The notes under the pieces are model-generated. The model saw only the letters and a list, made by a program, of their open reading frames with translations. It did no database searches and was not told the origin of the DNA. This document shows positions 41,223 to 54,380 of a stretch of DNA of 64,000 nucleotides, piece by piece; the stretch's first letter is position 1, and each line of letters begins with the position of its first letter. Source of the DNA: Oreohelix idahoensis (lineage: Eukaryota; Mollusca; Gastropoda; Stylommatophora; Oreohelicidae); the NCBI GenBank assembly GCA_024509875.1, contig JAMPIV010006383.1, positions 1 through 64,000 of the forward strand. The letters run 5' to 3'. The translations under genes were made by a program, and so were the position numbers.

Positions 41223-43661
41223 GAAAAGTACGTCTAGTTTGACAAGTGAATTCTCCCTGATATGATGGATGATTTAAAGGGACTTTTAGCTTTTCATAAC
41301 ATTAGAACCCCTGAACATTTGTTGTAACTTTTCGTTTGCCAGAACGCATTCCACCGGGACTCATGTAGGATACAGCGACGAGATCAAAGAGACAGACCGA
41401 GGGATCTTAAGGGAGACTATCGGCGCTATCAAAGACAGTAGTTTTCCCTGATACGAGACGCAGTTGCTTGCCGCTAATTTCGCGTCTCGGTGTCAATCGA
41501 GGAACCGAGCGAACGGGGGAAAGCGAAACGGGCAGCAGCGAGCGGATACGAAGACCAGGGGGCGGCTTCTTCTCTTGATTTGGCGGTCAGATCCCCAAAA
41601 GTTCGTGAGATCAAATAAGTTGTCAAGTTTATCATGTCCCACTCAACTTACATTTCATTTTAGCTAAATAGACCATGTAGAACTAGACACGTTATCACTC
41701 GCTGGCCAGATCTTTACAGAAGCACTAGCTTTATTGAAATCTTGTTATAGATTTTCCCCTGGATTTTATATATATTTGCAGTGATTTCTATTTCTGTGCA
41801 AAGCGGTAATATATATTGTGTAAAGTGATCAGTGGTCTAGCTCAGTCATTCTATTTAAAGGGATTCTGTGTTAATTTAAATCTATTTAATTAAACCATCT
41901 CAAGAGTTCCAGTTTTAAATATAATGATCTATCTATTATATTATTTCAAAAGATAATAGATGCTTAAATTAACTTTTAAAGTCGCGAAGGAATTTATAAT
42001 TAATAAATTCAGTTAAGTCTTAGTTTTATAGATGTGTGTTTTTAACCACTAGAACTCGCGCAGTGTTTATTAAATACATAATTAAATACTCGAGTGTATT
42101 ATAGGCTTAACGGGAAATTCATCGCGCTTTAGAAGGTTATTTGTTTTCGGTATATTACATGTCTTTTTTTTTCTTTCATACAGAGTGATCGTAACCTGTG
42201 CGATCCCAGCATTAAGAAAGCAATAAAGAAATCAATCTAAGCAAAGCAAAGCATAAACAGTGTGTAGAGTTCCCCTGACGCAGAACTTGTTGAGACTGTG
42301 TAAATTTTTAATCTTTGAGGCGATTCTATGTTTGGAATTCCGCTATCTAACTTATAGCAAAGAAAGCACACCCAAAGACAAATTTAACGCACCATCAAAC
42401 AACTTAAGTCGTAACGGGAAGAAGAACACTGGCCCGAGCTTTGTTAGTTTACTGACACAGAGAGATAATTCATAATTTCCTGAACAGTGATGTGACTAGT
42501 TTTCTCACTGGACTTAAACCATACCTCACGGATAAAGTGTACCAGCACGCGTAAGAATTTTATTATCCGCGGCATAGTCAAATAGACCACACCATCCTCA
42601 CCCCGGTATCAGAGACCGTGCCCTCCCATAGAAACTGTTATTAAGAAAAGAGACACAACTACAGATTCATTTTCCAGCGATTACGGGATCCTTTTATGTG
42701 CTGACCGCCTACCCGATAATCTGGGGCTAGAACTTGAACAAACACTCATACATTTAGTTGAGGTGTAACTGCTGTTGTGTTATTCTATGGAGTGCAAGAT
42801 TTTTTCACAATCGGTAAGTGAGAGCAAGATGAGTGAAGGCCTTTGCTAGCGCGTGTATGAATGACAGGAAATTAATTCTTTTGTGTGACCATTTTGTTAA
42901 CTTGCTTACCTGGTAATATATATATATATATATCTTTTCTGTATACCCTACATTGTTCCTTTAAGTGGGATAGTTGATAATTTGTTAACTCTGTTTAAAA
43001 CCACCTCCTTTCCATTTGCTTAGTAAAGGGAAGAACAGCTGGGAAGAACAGGTATTTTTTTTCTATCACTTATACCTAACTTGGTAACACCTCTTTCAGA
43101 GTAATTAACTTTACTGTTAGGTTAACGTACCCGTGTTCCTGATATTATCTATCTCTGGACTGGGTTTGTCTTTGTCTAATGAGCGGGAAGGGCTTAGTCG
43201 ATACCAATCTTCTTCACCCCTCCCAAACTTGTTATTTGCATTTGTGTACTTATGATAATTTATGTAATATCTGATATTTTTAGTAATTGATGTTTAAAGT
43301 GAATAAAATCACCTAAACTCATTTAGTTCTGTGTGTTGGATATACCCAAAGCCCAACATTTCCCCTATTCGTTTAATATAGTTTGTATCAACGTCGTGTG
43401 TGTGTTTGAAAACACCGAATCGGTGTGAGCGCAGATGCGAGTCTGGAAAACTGGCAAATAATTGTTTGACCAGGAGAGTGAAAGAGAAGATTGAGAGACA
43501 CGATTTGTCGTAAATAAGTCTGTCTTTACTCTCCTCCAGCACGCTGTGAAGTAACTATTAAATCTCTACATTTTCTATCACTGAGCTTTCCATCATCATT
43601 TTCCACTCTAAACCGGACCACTATTTCTACGACTCTTTTCTCTCAAAATAAATTTACGACA
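41223..43661 (+). repeat. Element C: 5' LTR
   Basis: Matches 49010-51424. It ends TTTACGACA, but its first bases (GAAAAGTACGTC) differ from the TGTGACGTACGTC of the 3' LTR. Small frames in it recur in the other LTR and are not genes. Confidence 0.92.
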
Positions 43662-43757
43662 ATATTTGGCTGGCTCGTCTGGGATAATTTTGAGATACAT
43701 TTGATGCACACATATTTGTGGGCTGGTTCTGGGATCTTGAGCTACATTTGAGGCAAT
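43662..43757 (+). other. Element C: primer-binding site and a second copy
   Basis: Five bases after the LTR, TGGCTGGCTCGTCTGGGAT (43667-43685) is close to the tRNA-Pro primer site; GGCTCGTCTGGGAT differs at one base from its core. About 52 bp on, GTGGGCTGGTTCTGGGAT followed by CTACATTTGAGGCA repeats it together with its flank (the first copy has ATACATTTGATGCA). The duplicated unit is about 45-50 bp. Confidence 0.75.
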
Positions 43758-44472
43758 CGCATAGCCGGGTTAAAGATATTTTGAGTCTGATTTAGTTTGG
43801 GTCTAACTAGGTAGAGTGTGAATGATTTGTCTTTGTGAATTAGGGAAATAAATAAATAATTACACCCCTAGACAAACGTTCTTTAAGTATTTGGGTTGTC
43901 CACACAGCATATTTACAGGTTGTTTTCTCTCCACAGCAGTAGAAAGTACAGACAAACAAATATATTTGCTATTTTAATTATCCTCTGGCGGAGATAATTA
44001 TATTTCTTTCTTTATAAAAGTTGCTGGGATTGCGTGATTGTTTTACAGTCACTAAGGTTTTTGAAGTCAAAAAGAGTTGAGCTTAGCTAAAGACGGATTG
44101 TTCTGATTTTTAAAAATTAAGTTAACAACGTCTCATCTCAATAATTGACTTTAGGGACGGAGTTTGTTGTCAGAGATTTAAAATTTAGGGGAAATTTTTT
44201 TTTTCTTTTTAAATTGTTTTAATATAAATTTTTCTCTACTGTTAGTAAAAGTAGATTCTTTTCCAGTGTAACTTACCATTTAGTGGCATAGTCGCTTGCG
44301 TTTAGAGCCTTAATTGCCAGATAATAGCAGCGATAAGTTTGCACAGTACAGGTAGGAGGTAACACAGGTAAATTTATACTTGTGTTTTTTTTTCTCGTAG
44401 CGGTTCAGAGTTCCTCCCTTTCGCGTTGCTTCTTACTAGTTCTCTGGGCATACTTCATCTTATTCTTTAACA
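43758..44472 (+). other. Element C: untranslated leader
   Basis: About 0.7 kb of T-rich non-coding sequence between primer site and gag ATG; no convincing frame. Confidence 0.6.
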
Positions 44473-46617
44473 ATGGCAGAGAGGATAAAGATGAGGTCCA
44501 TCTTGAGGCTGGAAGCGAAAGAGGCAGGATTAGATGCAGAAGCTGCAAACGCGTTTATTAACCAGGAATTGGAAATATATGACGCGGAGCAACAGAGAGC
44601 CGAAGCTGAGAGGAAGGCGGAGCAACAGAGAGCAGAAGCTGAGAGGAAGGAAGAGAAAGAAAGAACAGAGAGGAGAGAAGCCCAGGAGAGGGCAGATAAG
44701 AAAGAAGCGGAAGAACGTCTTTTGGAACAGAAGAAAATTGAAGCAGAGATGGAAACTCGCAGAGAGAGAGAGAGAGAGAGACAAGGAAAGACAGCATCAA
44801 CTGGCGCTTAAGGCTCTAGAGAGTCGGGGCGCCTCTACTTCGACTAACGGAGAGCCGTCTTCGCCCCAGTCTCAATCAATGGACCTCTCCAGTACTCAAT
44901 CTGCCCAATTAACTGCTATGTCGTTTTCTTTAGAATCTTTTCCTAGCCCTAACGAAAAAATTGACAGCTACCTAGAAAAATTCGAGAGACTCGCGAATCT
45001 TTATGGGTTAGAGAGTACCCGCTGGGCGCTCAAACTTTCAACGTCACTGAAAGGCAATGCTTATGACGTGTACACAAAGCTGGGACCGAATCAACATGAT
45101 TACGACATGTTGAAAAAGGCCTTACTACAGCAGTTTGAGATGACTGCCCGAAAGTTTCTGCAGTTGTTCAGAAACAGCCGAAAAGAGAGCACGGAAACAT
45201 TTCCACAGTTCTCTTCACGTCTCACGGGTTATCTGACAAAGTGCATTGAATTATCTGACCTACCTCTTTCATATGAGGGACTCCTCGAACTTGTTCTTGT
45301 GGAGCAGATAAAATCCACTTTGTCGAATGAAACACGTAGATTTTTGGCGGAACAGGGGGCAGTCAGGCTTGAAGACATACTCAATAAAGCCGAACGCTAT
45401 AGCAATGCAATGGCCGAACTTCCCAGCACTAAACGTAAACCCACCGATGAGCCATCTCGAAAACAGAATCTAGAGCAGGCATCCTATTCTTCCACTTCCT
45501 CTCAACATTATAACCAACGAGATAACAATACCCAGAAACCTCCCCAGGAAAAATCGAAATTCTACAAAACCCGATACCCCCCCAACAAAAATTCTGATCA
45601 ACCCAACAAGCCTACGTGGCAGCGCGGCCACCAAGGTCAAGGAAAAGGGAAGACCCCTACACCAGGAACGTCTGATCAGGGCAAACAAACCGGTGCAAAC
45701 CGCATTGGATGTTTGCATACAGCCTCGAAAGGTAGAGTCAATGTCAGTGATTCTCAACCTGAGGGGGACCGACCCTCAACTCGAGGAACTGTAATTTTGA
45801 ACGGTACCTCTACTACTTGTCTTTTTGACACTGGATTAAGTTTTGATTGTATTGTCGCTAGGCACCTAGTCAAACCCGGTCAGGAGACAGAGGAAACCGT
45901 CAAACTTAGTGGAGTTTTCAGGAGTGATGCACCCAGGACGCTTCCTATCGCACTGGTAGAAATACACTCTGACTTTGTCAGAGGAGTTATTAAAGCGGCC
46001 ATAATGGATGATCCGATCTACCCAGTTATCCTGGGATGTAGATATGTGTTCATTGGGAGACCTAAGGAGCCGATTGTGGCAGCGGTAACCACAAGAGGGC
46101 AAGCCAAGAAGGAGAGGGAGCCTGCGCCAAACTTGTTGCCGAATGAACTGAAGGAGGCGCAACAAAAGGACCCTACTCTGGCGCCCTGCTTTAAAAAACT
46201 GCCCATGGCTAAGGACCCCAGACACAACGGAGACATCTTTTCTAAGGATGGTGTATTGTATCGTAGAACGGGCAACCCGGACACGGGGAATAACCAGCTC
46301 CTAGTACCGACGCAGTACAGAAACCAGATCTTAGAAATGGGGCACTCTCTTCCCTTTAGCGGACACATGGGACAAAACGCCACTATTCAGCGAATAAAAA
46401 ACCACTATTGGTGGCCAGGAATGAACTCTGACATTGTCAGGTACGTGAAATCCTGCGCCCAGTGCCAACGGGTAGCACCCAAGCACTTGACACCCCCAGT
46501 ACCTATGGGGCAAATGCCAATAGTAGGGACTCCATTTGAACGGGTTGCTGTCGACATTATTGGTCCTCTGGAAAAGACCAAAAGAAGGAACAGGTTCATC
46601 CTGACCTTAGTTGACAC
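44473..46617 (+). pseudogene. gag-pol: Element C: gag, protease and integrase N-terminal half; frameshifted
   Basis: From the ATG at 44473, the product matches element B closely. A Glu/Arg coiled coil with AEQQRAEAERK repeats (to about residue 110) leads into a gag core (LESFPSPNEKIDSYLEKFERL onward) and a Lys/Gln/Pro-rich region without a CCHC knuckle. Aspartic protease follows with FDTG near 45825, then the integrase finger (GHMGQN...CAQC) and the first catalytic Asp (VDIIGPL). A frame change at an AGAGAG run (44760-44780) separates the first about 100 codons from the rest. The two frames together correspond to the single frame of element B. Confidence 0.9.
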
Positions 46618-48963
46618 TTGCATATGTGGGCCGAAGCCGTACCGCTACCATGCACTAATTCCAAGCATGTCGCAGAAGCCCTTGTGCAAATTTTTACACG
46701 GTTGGGATTCCCTCAACAAGTTTTGACGGACAATGGATCCCAATTCCGTAGCCTGTTAATGGAGGAGATCTTTAAGATCTTGAGGGCCAAACATATCCAC
46801 ACAAGTCCCTACCATCCGGCCGGAAATGGGCTCGTGGAACGTTTTAACGGTACCCTCACCATGATGTTACGTAAGCTGGGTCAGGAGAAACCGGAAGACT
46901 GGGACCAATATATATCGGCTGCCTTATTCGCCTACCGAGAGGTACCCCAAGCGTCTACGGGTTTTGCGCCAGCTACACTTTTATTTGGCAGACCTATTAA
47001 GGGGCCACTAGAAGCCTTACTTCGGTCCCTGACAGACCAGAAGGCTGACGAGACAGTCGTCTCTGCAAGCAAGTATGTATCTGAGCTTAAGGAAAGGCTA
47101 AAGCTAGGATGGGATCTAGCTACTACCAACCTTAAGAAAGCCCGCGCTAAAATTACTAAAAGATACAACAAAGCTGCAAAAGAGAGAGAACTACAACCAG
47201 GGGAGAAAGTCCTATTGCTACTTCCAACCGGAAGCAATAAACTTCGCATCGGATGGCAAGGACCGTTTACCGTCCTTAAAAAGATCTCACGTACCAACTA
47301 CAAGATCTCCATCAAAGGAAAGGAGAAGGTCTTCCACGTAAATCTGCTAAAGAAATATTTGGAAAGACCGGTGCCATCCTCCGAGCATCTCCTGGCTGTC
47401 GCCATAGCAACGGAAGACGAGGAAGATGATGATGGTTGCATGGAGTATCCACTGCAACCCACAGAATCCTTTAAAGATGTCAAGTTCGGCGACAATCTCT
47501 CACCAGAACAACAAACAGAAACTAGGGCTCTACTAAAACAGTACAGTGCAGTTTTAACGGATGTACCTGGTCGAACAAATCTCATTGAATTTGATATGAA
47601 ATTAACAAACGAGACCCCTGTTCAAACCAGAGTTTACCCCATCCCGTACGCTAAAGCTGATGCACTTCGCGGAGAAATAGACAAGCTGCGTCAGGCAGGA
47701 ATTATCAGTGAGTCTACATCTCCTTACAGCTCGAGCGTAGTGCTGTTGCAGAAGCCCAATAAGGAAGTTCGGCTGTGCATTGATTACAGGTTGCTAAACG
47801 CTGTAACGGAATTCCAGCCCGAACCTCTCCAAACTGTTTCTGAGTTGTTCACCAAGCTCAGCAAAGCTAAGATCTTCTCCAAGATTGACCTCAGTAAAGG
47901 TTATTATCAAATACCAGTCAAGGAGGAAATTAAACCTTTGTTAGCTTTCAGCACTAGTGAAGGACATTACACATTTAACGTGATGCCGTTCGGTTTGCAT
48001 AACGCACCAGGAGTGTTCACCAGGATGATGAGGAAGCTTCTAGAACCTTTGCAAAGTCCCCATATCCATAATTTCATGGATGACATCTTAATTGCATCGG
48101 AAACCTATGAAGAACATATTGCTACGGTTGCTATGCTCCTCAGGAGACTACAGGAAACGGGTCTCACAGCCAGACCTAGCAAATGTCTCATCGGGTTTGA
48201 ACAGTTAGACTTCCTGGGGCACACTATTTCTCACGGATGCAGTTGGCCTATTAAGAAGAACGTGGAGAAAATAGTGGCAGCAAAAAGACCCCGAACGAAG
48301 AAAGACGTACGTTCCTTCATATCGCTATGTGCATACTATCAGAAGTACATCCAGAACTTCAACGGACTGACGGCACCTCTGACTGACCTCACAAAGAAAG
48401 GTTGTCCTGATAAGGTCATATGGGATCAAAAGTGCGAACACGCGTATAGCACTTTGAAAGGACAGTTGTCTGCATACCCCATTTTGAGGTTGCCTGACCT
48501 CAAGAAACCTTTTGTACTGAGAGTCGACGCGTCAGGTCAGGGCATCGGGTCAACACTGCTTCAAGCCGATGACAGTGACCTGAACATGCTATTTCCAGTT
48601 GCCTATGGCAGTCGGAAATTAAATAAAGCGGAACGGAACTACAGCGTAGTTGAAAGGGAATGTCTTGCTCTGATTGACGGTATCAGACGCCATCATGAGT
48701 TTCTTTATGGTACATCGTTCACGGTGCAAACAGACCACGCTCCGTTAGCATTTCTTGGTGCCAATAAAGAATTTAACGCTAGGATCATGCGTTGGGCCCT
48801 CCTTCTAAGCGTCTATTCTTTCAAAGTGGAATATATTCCGGGAAGACAGAATGTCGGGGCTGATTTTCTGAGTAGAAACTGGTCTACAGAGGAAGAAGAG
48901 CAAACTGAAGATACCACTCATCCTAAAATCACCAATCAGGTCACCTCCATTGTCAAAAAATGA
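46618..48963 (+). pseudogene. pol: Element C: integrase core, reverse transcriptase and RNase H
   Basis: This 781-codon frame begins one base out of register with the preceding integrase frame (one base is missing near 46622 compared with element B). Residues 38 (Asp in LTDNGS) and 74 (Glu in GLVERFNG) complete the integrase DDE triad with 35 residues between. A GPF-type module lies at about 211-245. RT follows: LCIDYRLLNA, Asp424 in KIDLSKGYYQ, FGLHNAPGVF, and FMDD at 486-489. RNase H has Asp637, Glu680, Asp706 and Asp749. Integrase thus precedes RT in the same frame. The frame is fully open to TGA, so the enzyme region looks recently active. Confidence 0.93.
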
Positions 48964-48988
48964 AAACATGAAAAATGGTTTCATGTCT

Positions 48989-49003
48989 AAAAGTGGGGAC
49001 GAT
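48989..49003 (+). other. Element C: polypurine tract
   Basis: AAAAGTGGGGACGAT lies directly before TGTGACG, the start of the 3' LTR. Confidence 0.8.
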
Positions 49004-51426
49004 TGTGACGTACGTCTAGTTTGACAAGTGAATTTTCCCTGATATGATGGATGATTTAAAGGGACTTTTAGCTTTTCATAACATTAGAACCCCTGAACAT
49101 TTGTTGTAACTTTTCGTTTGCCAGAACGCATTCCACCGGGACTCATGTAGGATACAGCGACGAGATCAAAGAGACAGACCGAGGGATCTTAAGGGAGACT
49201 ATCGGCGCTATCAAAGACAGTAGTTTTCCCTGATACGAGACGCAGTTGCTTGCCGCTAATTTCGCGTCTCGGTGTCAATCGAGGAACCGAGCGAACGGGG
49301 GAAAGCGAAACGGGCAGCAGCGAGCGGATACGAAGACCAGGGGGCGGCTTCTTCTCTTGATTTGGCGGTCAGATCCCCAAAAGTTCGTGAGATCTAATAA
49401 GTTGTCAAGTTTATCATGTCCCACTCAACTTACATTTCATTTTAGCTAAATAGACCATGTAGAACTAGACACGTTATCACTCGCTGGCCAGATCTTTACA
49501 GAAGCACTAGCTTTATTGAAATCTTGTTATAGATTTTCCCCTGGATTTTATATATATTTGCAGTGATTTCTATTTCTGTGCAAAGCGGTAATATATATTG
49601 TGTAAAGTGATCAGTGGTCTAGCTCAGTCATTCTATTTAAAGGGATTCTGTGTTAATTTAAATCTATTTAATTAAACCATCTCAAGAGTTCCAGTTTTAA
49701 ATATAATGATCTATCTATTATATTATTTCAAAAGATAATAGATGCTTAAATTAACTTTTAAAGTCGCGAAGGAATTTATAATTAATAAATTCAGTTAAGT
49801 CCTAGTTTTATAGATGTGTGTTTTTAACCACTAGAACTCGCGCAGTGTTTATTAAATACATAATTAAATACTCGAGTGTATTATAGGCTTAACGGGAAAT
49901 TCATCGCGCTTTAGAAGGTTATTTGTTTTCGGTATATTACATGTCTTTTTTTTCTTTCATACAGAGTGATCGTAACCTGTGCGATCCCAGCATTAAGAAA
50001 GCAATAAAGAAATCAATCTAAGCAAAGCAAAGCATAAACAGTGTGTAGAGTTCCCCTGACGCAGAACTTGTTGAGACTGTGTAAATTTTTAATCTTTGAG
50101 GCGATTCTATGTTTGGAATTCCGCTATCTAACTTATAGCAAAGAAAGCACACCCAAAGACAAATTTAACGCACCATCAAACAACTTAAGTCGTAACGGGA
50201 AGAAGAACACTGGCCCGAGCTTTGTTAGTTTACTGACACAGAGAGATAATTCATAATTTCCTGAACAGTGATGTGACTAGTTTTCTCACTGGACTTAAAC
50301 CATACCTCACGGATAAAGTGTACCAGCACGCGTAAGAATTTTATTATCCGCGGCATAGTCAAATAGACCACACCATCCTCACCCCGGTATCAGAGACCGT
50401 GCCCTCCCATAGAAACTGTTATTAAGAAAAGAGACACAACTACAGATTCATTTTCCAGCGATTACGGGATCCTTTTATGTGCTGACCGCCTACCCGATAA
50501 TCTGGGGCTAGAACTTGAACAAACACTCATACATTTAGTTGAGGTGTAACTGCTGTTGTGTTATTCTATGGAGTGCAAGATTTTTTCACAATCGGTAAGT
50601 GAGAGCAAGATGAGTGAAGGCCTTTGCTAGCGCGTGTATGAATGACAGGAAATTAATTCTTTTGTGTGACCATTTTGTTAACTTGCTTACCTGGTAACAT
50701 ATATCTTTTTCTGTATACCCTACATTGTTCCTTTAAGTGGGATAGTTGATAATTTGTTAACTCTGTTTAAAACCACCTCCTTTCCATTTGCTTAGTAAAG
50801 GGAAGAACAGCTGGGAAGAACAGGTTTTTTTTTCTATCACTTATACCTAACTTGGTAACACCTCTTTCAGAGTAATTAACTTTACTGTTAGGTTAACGTA
50901 CCCGTGTTCCTGATATTATCTATCTCTGGACTGGGTTTGTCTTTGTCTAATGAGCGGGAAGGGCTTAGTCGATACCAATCTTCTTCACCCCCTCCCAAAC
51001 TTGTTATTTGCATTTGTGTACTTATGATAATTTATGTAATATCTGATATTTTTAGTAATTGATGTTTAAAGTGAATAAAATCACCTAAACTCATTTAGTT
51101 CTGTGTGTTGGATATACCCAAAGCCCAACATTTCCCCTATTCGTTTAATATAGTTTGTATCAACGTCGTGTGTGTGTTTGAAAACACCGAATCGGTGTGA
51201 GCGCAGATGCGAGTCTGGAAAACTGGCAAATAATTGTTTGACCAGGAGAGTGAAAGAGAAGATTGAGAGACACGATTTGTCGTAAATAAGTCTGTCTTTA
51301 CTCTCCTCCAGCACGCTGTGAAGTAACTATTAAATCTCTACATTTTCTATCACTGAGCTTTCCATCATCATTTTCCACTCTAAACCGGACCACTATTTTT
51401 ACGACTCTTTTCTCTCAAAATAAACA
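49004..51426 (+). repeat. Element C: 3' LTR
   Basis: Begins TGTGACGTACGTC. It ends AAAATAAACA, whereas the 5' LTR ends AAAATAAATTTACGACA, so about seven bases are missing at the outer tip. The AT microsatellite near 50697 is shorter than in the 5' LTR. Confidence 0.92.
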
Positions 51427-51431
51427 TACTG

Positions 51432-52135
51432 CTGAGAAAACACGGAATCTAAACAATGTCTTCTAAATGGAACCAGGGTGCCAGTGAAACAAGTACTAGA
51501 CAAATTAACTGATATTTAGATCATCACATGCAGAGTCTTCATTTCATCTGTTTTGGAGCCAAGCGAGTTCATTCTTCCATTTCTTATGAGACATCGTAAA
51601 TCCCCGTCATTTTTGTTTTCGCCATGACTGTTACACGTCCTATGAACTTTTCGAACTCTTTGCACATAGGGTGTAAAGTACATGATTTGCCTACCTCTGT
51701 TTTGTCCACGTTTTAATTTTATTTGATACTTAGACGCGTTGTCGCGCATTTTTCTACGTGTCAATTTTAGTTCTGACAGCGTTAGAGAACGCCCCACACG
51801 TGCACCTTTCCTTCTTCTGCGACAAAAGGTCTCTATCTCGTCGGTCGGCTAATGGTTCCCTAGTCGTTTGAAATGCACGAAGGAAATAGGACCGCTGGTC
51901 GCGAAACGCGTTTCTTGTTCGTCGGATTGAGCGGGGTAACCTTTGATACCTGGCCACACTGTCGAAATTTTCCTGTCAAAGTACAGACTGGGCGCCTTTT
52001 ATCCTGTCGCAACAGTAGACGAAGCGAACGAGAAGTTGTCTTTGCCAGGGGAAAAGTTTGCCGCTAATCCCACGCACCTGCACGACTTCAGAAGCATAAT
52101 TTATGTCTTATTTTGGGTATATCAGGGCATAAAAA
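51432..52135. other. No gene recognised
   Basis: Short frames only, with no resemblance to a known family. The frame at 51943-52473 becomes LINE-like only after about 52136. Confidence 0.5.
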
Positions 52136-52665
52136 TGGTAAACAATCCTGACAGAATAATATTCAAAGCCAAAGAAACCAACTGGAAAGAGTTTTGTCAA
52201 TCACTTAGTCCTAGCACACAAATTAAAGAAGTATGGAAAAAACTTAAGGCAATCAAAGGGAACAACAAGAAAACAATAATGCCAACAATCAAACTACCAA
52301 AGAGAGTAGAAACAGATAAAGAAAAAGCTAATGCCCTTGCTGAGTATTTCTATAAAGTCAGTGCAAAAAGTAGTCTTGGCCAGGAAGAAACTGAGAGAAG
52401 AGAAAGACTTAGGATACCATTTTTAAAGGAACTGCCAGATCAGAGAGATGGAACTACCAGATTAGAGAGATGAAACAAACTATTTAGATGCTGATATAAC
52501 AGAGGAAGAAGTAACTAGTGCAATAAAAAAGAAATCTAATACTGCCTCAGGGCATGATATACTTAGTTATGAAATCCTTAAGAAAGTACCCCAAAAAAAA
52601 CTATAAACGCAATAACTTCCCTTTATAACAAAATCTGGAGAAAGGAGCTTATCACGGTCAACCTG
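52136..52665 (+). pseudogene. LINE fragment between endonuclease and RT, frameshifted
   Basis: Plus-strand codons read NWKEFCQSLSPSTQIKEVWKK, then the KEKANALAEYFYKVS block, which precede RT in Jockey/CR1-like LINEs. After a frame change near 52470 come EEEVTSAIKKKSNTASGHD and SYEILKKVP (RT start), then a stop. In a third frame ITSLYNKIWRKELI follows. It stops before the catalytic motifs. An internal piece with both ends missing. Confidence 0.7.
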
Positions 52666-54380
52666 TTCAGGCAGCGAGAAAAATGTAACGCAAAGCCTTG
52701 TTTTGATACAACTGTAGTAAAATGCTCCGTGTTCCTCCCCGCCCAAATTTCCCCGATTTCAAAAATCTAGTACTGCAAGTAAACATTTACCACCCACCCG
52801 GACACCCGTATACCACCCCTCTTGATATATATGAATGAACGTCAGAAAAGAAGACATTTACAATTATAAGCCACTACTACTATATTTTAAAATTGCCAAG
52901 GGCAAAAGGCAAAACGTCTGCTAAGATTTGGACACAGTATTTGAATTTTCTCTACTATTATCGTGTGAAAAAATATTACCCTTCCCCAAATCGTATACAC
53001 ACCCGCCCTATTATTTAGTGGAGGTTGTAACTATAAATAACTCCAAAGGTTTGAAATTATGCACTAGTGCCTAGCCGAACAGTCCACGATTGGCCCAAGA
53101 TTTGAATCTTCAAAGACAAGCGTATTGAGTCCCATCCCCAACTACACGCAGCTCGCGTTACCCTTCCCAATAATTTTTTTTTTGACGAAAGCCAAAATAG
53201 TTGGCAGAAGAAAAGAAAAAAAACAACTTGTTACCTCGTCTTGAAACGGGAGAGAGAGCCAAAAAGAGGAGGATTGTAATGAAAAGATTCAAGGCTAACT
53301 TATGCTTTTGAAACTGAAACTGAAACCTAATTTGTGCAGAAAAGAGGGGAGAGAGAGAAACTTAGTTAACATATATAGAGGGTAAATAAAATGGATGGAT
53401 GAATTATAGCGATAATATTGTTTATTTAAAAGACCATACTATTCCCTTTATAATATATTATCTTGCCGTATAGAGTCTGTTCAGAATAAATAAAGAGAAA
53501 AAAATACATAGATGAAAACGATGAATAAGAGATAGATGAAAACTAGATAGGATGATAGAGGCCAAAGGGCAGTTTAAGAATCACTTTTAAAAATTGAAAT
53601 CGACCCAATAATAACCGAGATATTGTAGAAAATAAAAATTGAGAACAGACTGGCAAACACAATTGAGGAATGCTTAGTTTTGAAAATCTTCGGATGTTAC
53701 ATTTAGGGGACGCTTTTTTGAACAGTCAAATTTGCTTGGCTCGTTTGATTGGTTAATGATAGTTTAGGAAAGGGGGGATAAAACTAACGCGTTACCAGAA
53801 TACGCTGCCACTTGAGAAAAATATTTCAACATCGTAGATTAAGATCAGACGCATAGCAGTGTGACTAATGCCTTTGCGGTCTGGGCGACAGCGATCTGCA
53901 CCTGTGCCATTGATTGCCAGTTAATCTTACTTTTGTGTGAAATATTTCATTGATTGCGGTAAGATAAATAATTTTATTGATATATTTTGTTAATATGTAG
54001 AGGCAAACCCAGATAGGGGGCCAAAAATTTGTGTTGTACGACATGGCCATGGGAAAAGAATTACGACATCCCAGCAAGCATGCCTAAGCAGACTTATTGA
54101 GAAACGAAATTAAATTGTGTTTGAATATTGCCATAAATAAAACCATTACGACTGTAAGTCCAGAAAGCTACTGGCAGTCTTCTGCAATGTCACAGTGTAC
54201 AAATGACGCCAGAAAACATACTTAGAATGATTTAAAAAAAAAATAATTAACAGGTTACAAGAAGAAAACTGTATACCTATCTGATTGTATGGAAGAAAAT
54301 CATTGTTTAAAGTGACAGGGGCGTTGCAGCCATATGGAAGAAGAATGTAAACACAGTACAGAGTGGAGTCAAATAACTTA
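52666..54380. other. No gene recognised
   Basis: AT-rich, with no convincing frame and no repeat partner noticed in the window. Confidence 0.5.

Larger units (their letters stand above)
41218..51431 (+). mobile_element. Element C: full-length Gmr1-like Ty3/Gypsy retrotransposon
   Basis: A 10.2-kb plus-strand insertion with two LTRs of about 2.4 kb differing at only about five positions plus microsatellite lengths. The probable target duplication TACTG lies at 41218-41222 and 51427-51431. All domains are present in the order gag, protease, integrase, RT, RNase H. Two frameshifts interrupt the coding. The outer end of each LTR is altered relative to its inner counterpart. Confidence 0.93.

Noticed and set aside
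41464..43542. Small frames in the element C LTR repeated at 49246-51314 with identical proteins
   Set aside because: Conservation comes from the two LTRs being copies of one sequence, not from selection on a protein.
44530..47585. Minus-strand frames opposite element C gag-pol
   Set aside because: Shadow frames of a strong plus-strand coding region.
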